The notes under the pieces were generated by a model. It made no database searches. It had not been told where the DNA came from and was given only the letters and a program-made list of their open reading frames with translations. From JAKANT01 sp035502095 (GTDB lineage Bacteria > Pseudomonadota > Gammaproteobacteria > Burkholderiales > Burkholderiaceae_F): 64,000 bases of DNA. Where the stretch lies: the NCBI GenBank assembly GCA_035502095.1, contig DATJUX010000021.1, forward strand, positions 1 through 64,000. The letters run 5' to 3'. Both the position numbers and the translations under genes were made by a program. Position 1 is the stretch's first letter. Each line of letters begins with the position of its first letter. This document shows, in pieces, positions 61,738 to 64,000 of this stretch.

Positions 61738-62243
61738 ACCCGCTGACGCATTTCAACCCGGCAGGCGAGGCCCACATGGTCGATGTGGGCGACAAGGCCG
61801 TCACGGCACGGGTGGCCGTCGCAACCGGCCGCATCCGCATGTTGCCCGCGACCTTCGCGCTGATCCGAGACGGCCGGGCCAGCAAGGGCGATGTCCTGGG
61901 CGTCGCCCGCATCGCGGCCATCCAGGCGGCCAAGCGGACCGCGGAGCTGATCCCGCTGTGCCACCCGGTCGCGCTGACCCGGGTCGAGGTGGAGTTCGAG
62001 CTCGACGAGGCCGGTTCGGCCGTCAACTGCATCGTCCGCGCGGAAACACGCGGCCAGACGGGCGTCGAAATGGAGGCGCTGGCGGCGGTTCAGGTCGGAT
62101 TGCTCACCGTCTACGACATGTGCAAGGCGGCCGACCGCGGCATGGTGATCGACGGCGTGCGCCTGCTCGAAAAGCACGGCGGCAAGAGCGGCGACTGGGT
62201 CGCGGCATCACGCACGGCGGCGGGCGATGAGAACGGGACTTGA
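61734..62243 (+). CDS. moaC: Cyclic pyranopterin monophosphate synthase MoaC
   Basis: A 169-residue MoaC, the second enzyme of molybdenum cofactor synthesis. It converts the MoaA product (3',8-cyclo-GTP) to cyclic pyranopterin monophosphate. The family blocks MVDVGDKAVTARVAVATG, KGDVLGVARIAAIQAAKRT, IPLCHPVALT and GQTGVEMEALAAVQVGLL are intact. The ATG at 61734 is preferred because the longer frame from 61593 has no conserved sequence. It is divergent from the BepA-like gene. Molybdenum cofactor is needed by the hydroxylase of the nicotinate operon, although moaC is not in that operon. Confidence 0.96.
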   Translation: MNPLTHFNPAGEAHMVDVGDKAVTARVAVATGRIRMLPATFALIRDGRASKGDVLGVARIAAIQAAKRTAELIPLCHPVALTRVEVEFELDEAGSAVNCIVRAETRGQTGVEMEALAAVQVGLLTVYDMCKAADRGMVIDGVRLLEKHGGKSGDWVAASRTAAGDENGT

Positions 62244-62318
62244 CGCGGACTGCGCGGATCAATTTCTTGGCTTTGCGCTTATCCGCGTCGATCCGTGTAA
62301 TCCGCGTCCGGCATTTCC

Positions 62319-63482
62319 TCAGATCACGTTGCGTTCGATCAGCGGCGCGTTGGCGCTGACGCGCGCCGGCGACAGCGGTTCCAGGTCGAGCGTCCGGTAG
62401 CCGCCGGTCGCGATCAGTTCCGCCATCGCACGACCGATCGCCGGGGCGTGCTGCATGCCGTGACCGGAGAAGCCGCACGCAACGAATGCGTGTTCCTGCC
62501 CGGGCACGCGCCCGACCAGCCCGTTCTGATCGAACTTGTTGTACTCGTAGTAGCCGGCCCAGGCTCGCACGAGGCGGAGGGCCTCGAAGGCGGGCACACG
62601 CGCGGCGAGCGCGGGCCAGATCGCCTCGTCGAACAGGCCGTAGTCGATGTCCTCCAGCGTCATGTCGTCGCGGTCCACCCCGCGCGGCGGCGCGCCGCCG
62701 ATGAAACCACGGCCCTCGGGGCGGAACCAGAACCCGCTTGGGTCGATGACGAGCGGGCACCGGGGCAGGCGTGCGGGCGACTCGAAGACGAACACGTCGC
62801 GCTTGCGCGGCACGACGGGCAGGTCGAAGCCGAGTTGTGCCGCGAGAGGCGCGCTCCACGCGCCGGCGGCGATCAGTGCCGCGCCGGCCTCGATGCGTTC
62901 GCCGTCGCGCACGGTGGCGGCCAGCTCATCCCCGTGCCGCGCAAGCGCAAGCACCTCGCCGGCGACAAACCGGGCGCCGAGTGAAATCGCCTTGCGCCGG
63001 AACGCCTGCAGCACGCCGTATCCGTCGAACCATCCTTCGCCGCTGCAGCCCAGGCTGCCGGCCGCCACGTCGCCGACCTCGAGCCATGGAAAACGCTCCT
63101 TCAGCGCGTCGGCGGTGAGCAGCACCACATCGGCGCCGTGGCGCACCTGGATTTCGCGGTTGGCCGCGAGCGCGGCGGCGCCCGACCCGCGCGCCAGGTA
63201 GAGGTATCCGCGCTCCGTCAGTCCGATCTGCGGCGGCTCGCCATCGACGGCGAGTTCGTCGCCGATCGCGCGCAGGAACGCAAGGCTGTGCTGCGAGAGC
63301 CGGATGTTGATCTCGGTCGAGAACTGCTGCCTGATCGAACTCGCCGAAAGCGCGCTCGATGCGACGCGATAACTCGGGTCCCGCTCCAGCACGAGCGCCC
63401 GCATGCCGAAGTCGCGCGCGAGAAAGCAGGCGGTGGCGGAGCCGATCACGCCGCCGCCGATGATCAGGGCGGGCACCTTCAA
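62319..63482 (-). CDS. FAD-dependent oxidoreductase of the DAO/sarcosine-oxidase family
   Basis: A 387-residue flavoprotein. The N-terminal dinucleotide motif is LIIGGGVIGSATACFLARDF, and the C-terminal part has GLVGRVPGQEHAFVACGFSGHGMQHAPAIG, the GG-motif-like segment of glycine/sarcosine oxidase-type enzymes. It oxidises an amine or amino acid at the membrane or in the cytoplasm with FAD, and the substrate is not decided. It is divergent from an ornithine cyclodeaminase-like gene (gap 24 bp), a common partnership in amino-acid catabolic clusters. Confidence 0.88.
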   Translation of the reverse strand: MKVPALIIGGGVIGSATACFLARDFGMRALVLERDPSYRVASSALSASSIRQQFSTEINIRLSQHSLAFLRAIGDELAVDGEPPQIGLTERGYLYLARGSGAAALAANREIQVRHGADVVLLTADALKERFPWLEVGDVAAGSLGCSGEGWFDGYGVLQAFRRKAISLGARFVAGEVLALARHGDELAATVRDGERIEAGAALIAAGAWSAPLAAQLGFDLPVVPRKRDVFVFESPARLPRCPLVIDPSGFWFRPEGRGFIGGAPPRGVDRDDMTLEDIDYGLFDEAIWPALAARVPAFEALRLVRAWAGYYEYNKFDQNGLVGRVPGQEHAFVACGFSGHGMQHAPAIGRAMAELIATGGYRTLDLEPLSPARVSANAPLIERNVI

Positions 63483-63493
63483 TGGGCGCCCAA

Positions 63494-63499
63494 TAGAAT
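63494..63499 (+). promoter_or_regulatory. -10 box giving a leaderless start for the ornithine cyclodeaminase-like gene
   Basis: TAGAAT is followed by seven bases and then the ATG, so the transcript would begin at or next to the start codon. The -35 box is unclear. A similar geometry occurs at the aroG leader. Confidence 0.4.
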
Positions 63500-63506
63500 C
63501 GCCGGC

Positions 63507-64000
63507 ATGCTGCGATTTTATTCAGCCGACGAGGTGCATCGCGCGCTCGCCTTTCCGCGCCTCGTCACGGCGCTGGAGCGGGCGTTCGCGCTGGGCGCCG
63601 CGGCCCCGCTGCGGCATGTGCACGCACTCGATGAGTCCGACCTGCTGCTGCTGATGCCGGCATGGCGCGCGCCGCGCGCTGTCGATGGCGACGCGGGCGC
63701 GCTCGGCATCAAAATGGTGACCGTGTTTCCGCGCGCCGTGCAGCACGGCGCCGCGACGGTGAGCGCGCTTTACGTTCTGCTCGATCGCACCACCGGCCAG
63801 CCGCGCGCGCTGCTGGACGGCGAAGCGCTCACGTTGCGGCGAACCGCGGCCGCCTCCGCGTTGGCGGCGCGCCTGATGGCGCGCTCCGACAGCAGCACCT
63901 TGCTCGTCATCGGCACCGGCAAGCTCGCACCGTTCCTGCTCCGCGCCCACTGCGCGCTACGCCCGGGGTTGCGGCGGGTCCTGCTGTGGGGGCGCTCGCC
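63507..64000 (+). CDS. Ornithine cyclodeaminase/mu-crystallin family protein, 5' part
   Basis: The first 164 codons are visible, and the gene continues beyond the window. The N-terminus LRFYSADEVHRALAFPRLV, then IKMVTVFPRAVQHG, is typical of ornithine cyclodeaminase-like NAD(P)-binding proteins. LLDGEALTLRRTAAASALAA and VIGTGKLAPFLLRAH (a Rossmann start) confirm it. Family members act as ornithine, lysine or alanine cyclodeaminases, or as imine reductases. It is transcribed divergently from the FAD oxidase. Confidence 0.85.
   Translation, partial: MLRFYSADEVHRALAFPRLVTALERAFALGAAAPLRHVHALDESDLLLLMPAWRAPRAVDGDAGALGIKMVTVFPRAVQHGAATVSALYVLLDRTTGQPRALLDGEALTLRRTAAASALAARLMARSDSSTLLVIGTGKLAPFLLRAHCALRPGLRRVLLWGRS

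Noticed and set aside
62262..62312. Repeated ATCCGCGT-type words between moaC and the FAD oxidase gene
   Set aside because: Short imperfect repeats of a kind seen in many intergenic regions; no CRISPR spacing or constant repeat length.

Overview
The window is one continuous, high-G+C, gene-dense piece of bacterial chromosome. Gene content points to a betaproteobacterium, probably Burkholderiales or a close relative. The evidence is a type IV pilin next to a PglL-like O-oligosaccharide ligase, a split-subunit proton-translocating transhydrogenase, the conserved run tldD / carbon-nitrogen hydrolase / yhdP / glnE, glcDEF, and frequent -10 boxes of the TAGAAT type very close to start codons. No rRNA, tRNA, CRISPR array, phage or insertion sequence was found. 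This assignment is inference from gene content.

Layout. 1-2 kb: 3' end of a type IV pilin gene with a strong terminator, then the ligase. 2-8 kb: mnmA, the pntA1-pntA2-pntB transhydrogenase and a Tat-type amidase. 8-11.7 kb: a TAXI-type binding protein, a ComFB-like protein, a frameshifted YafY/WYL regulator and a GIN-domain envelope protein. 11.8-17.7 kb: a glycolate oxidase operon (second FAD dehydrogenase, glcD, glcE, glcF) and a PduO-type cobalamin adenosyltransferase. 17.7-24.4 kb: a complete branched-chain-type ABC importer operon carrying an extra small lipoprotein, divergent from an acyl-CoA ligase. 24.4-30.6 kb: an EamA exporter, an SPFH / ribbon-helix-helix pair, aroG behind a Phe-rich attenuator, a beta-barrel protein, a CdsA-like enzyme and an acyltransferase. 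30.6-44.9 kb: tldD, nitrilase-family amidase, yhdP, glnE, an MFS transporter, ilvE, a CHCC zinc-finger protein and small metabolic or unknown genes.

The highlight is 45.0-59.9 kb, thirteen co-directional and mostly overlapping genes. They encode an FAD subunit and a fused 2Fe-2S/molybdopterin subunit of a molybdenum hydroxylase, a 6-hydroxynicotinate reductase-like protein, a UPF0280 (ApbE-superfamily) protein, two tandem PF06684 proteins, a complete ABC importer with fused LivH-LivM, an enamidase, a Tat-signal nicotinamidase and a TetR regulator. Together they read as a nicotinamide/nicotinate catabolic operon of the reductive type known from Eubacterium barkeri. The inferred order is periplasmic deamidation to nicotinate, uptake, hydroxylation to 6-hydroxynicotinate, reduction to 1,4,5,6-tetrahydro-6-oxonicotinate, and ring opening to 2-formylglutarate plus ammonia. 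The E. barkeri enzymes acting after 2-formylglutarate are absent here, while three unassigned proteins are present. A perfect 18-bp palindrome just downstream of a likely promoter heads the operon and is a good candidate operator for the terminal TetR gene.

59.9-64 kb: a BepA-like M48 protease divergent from moaC (molybdenum cofactor synthesis) across a tandem 19-bp repeat, then an FAD-dependent amine/amino-acid oxidase divergent from an ornithine cyclodeaminase-family gene cut by the window end.
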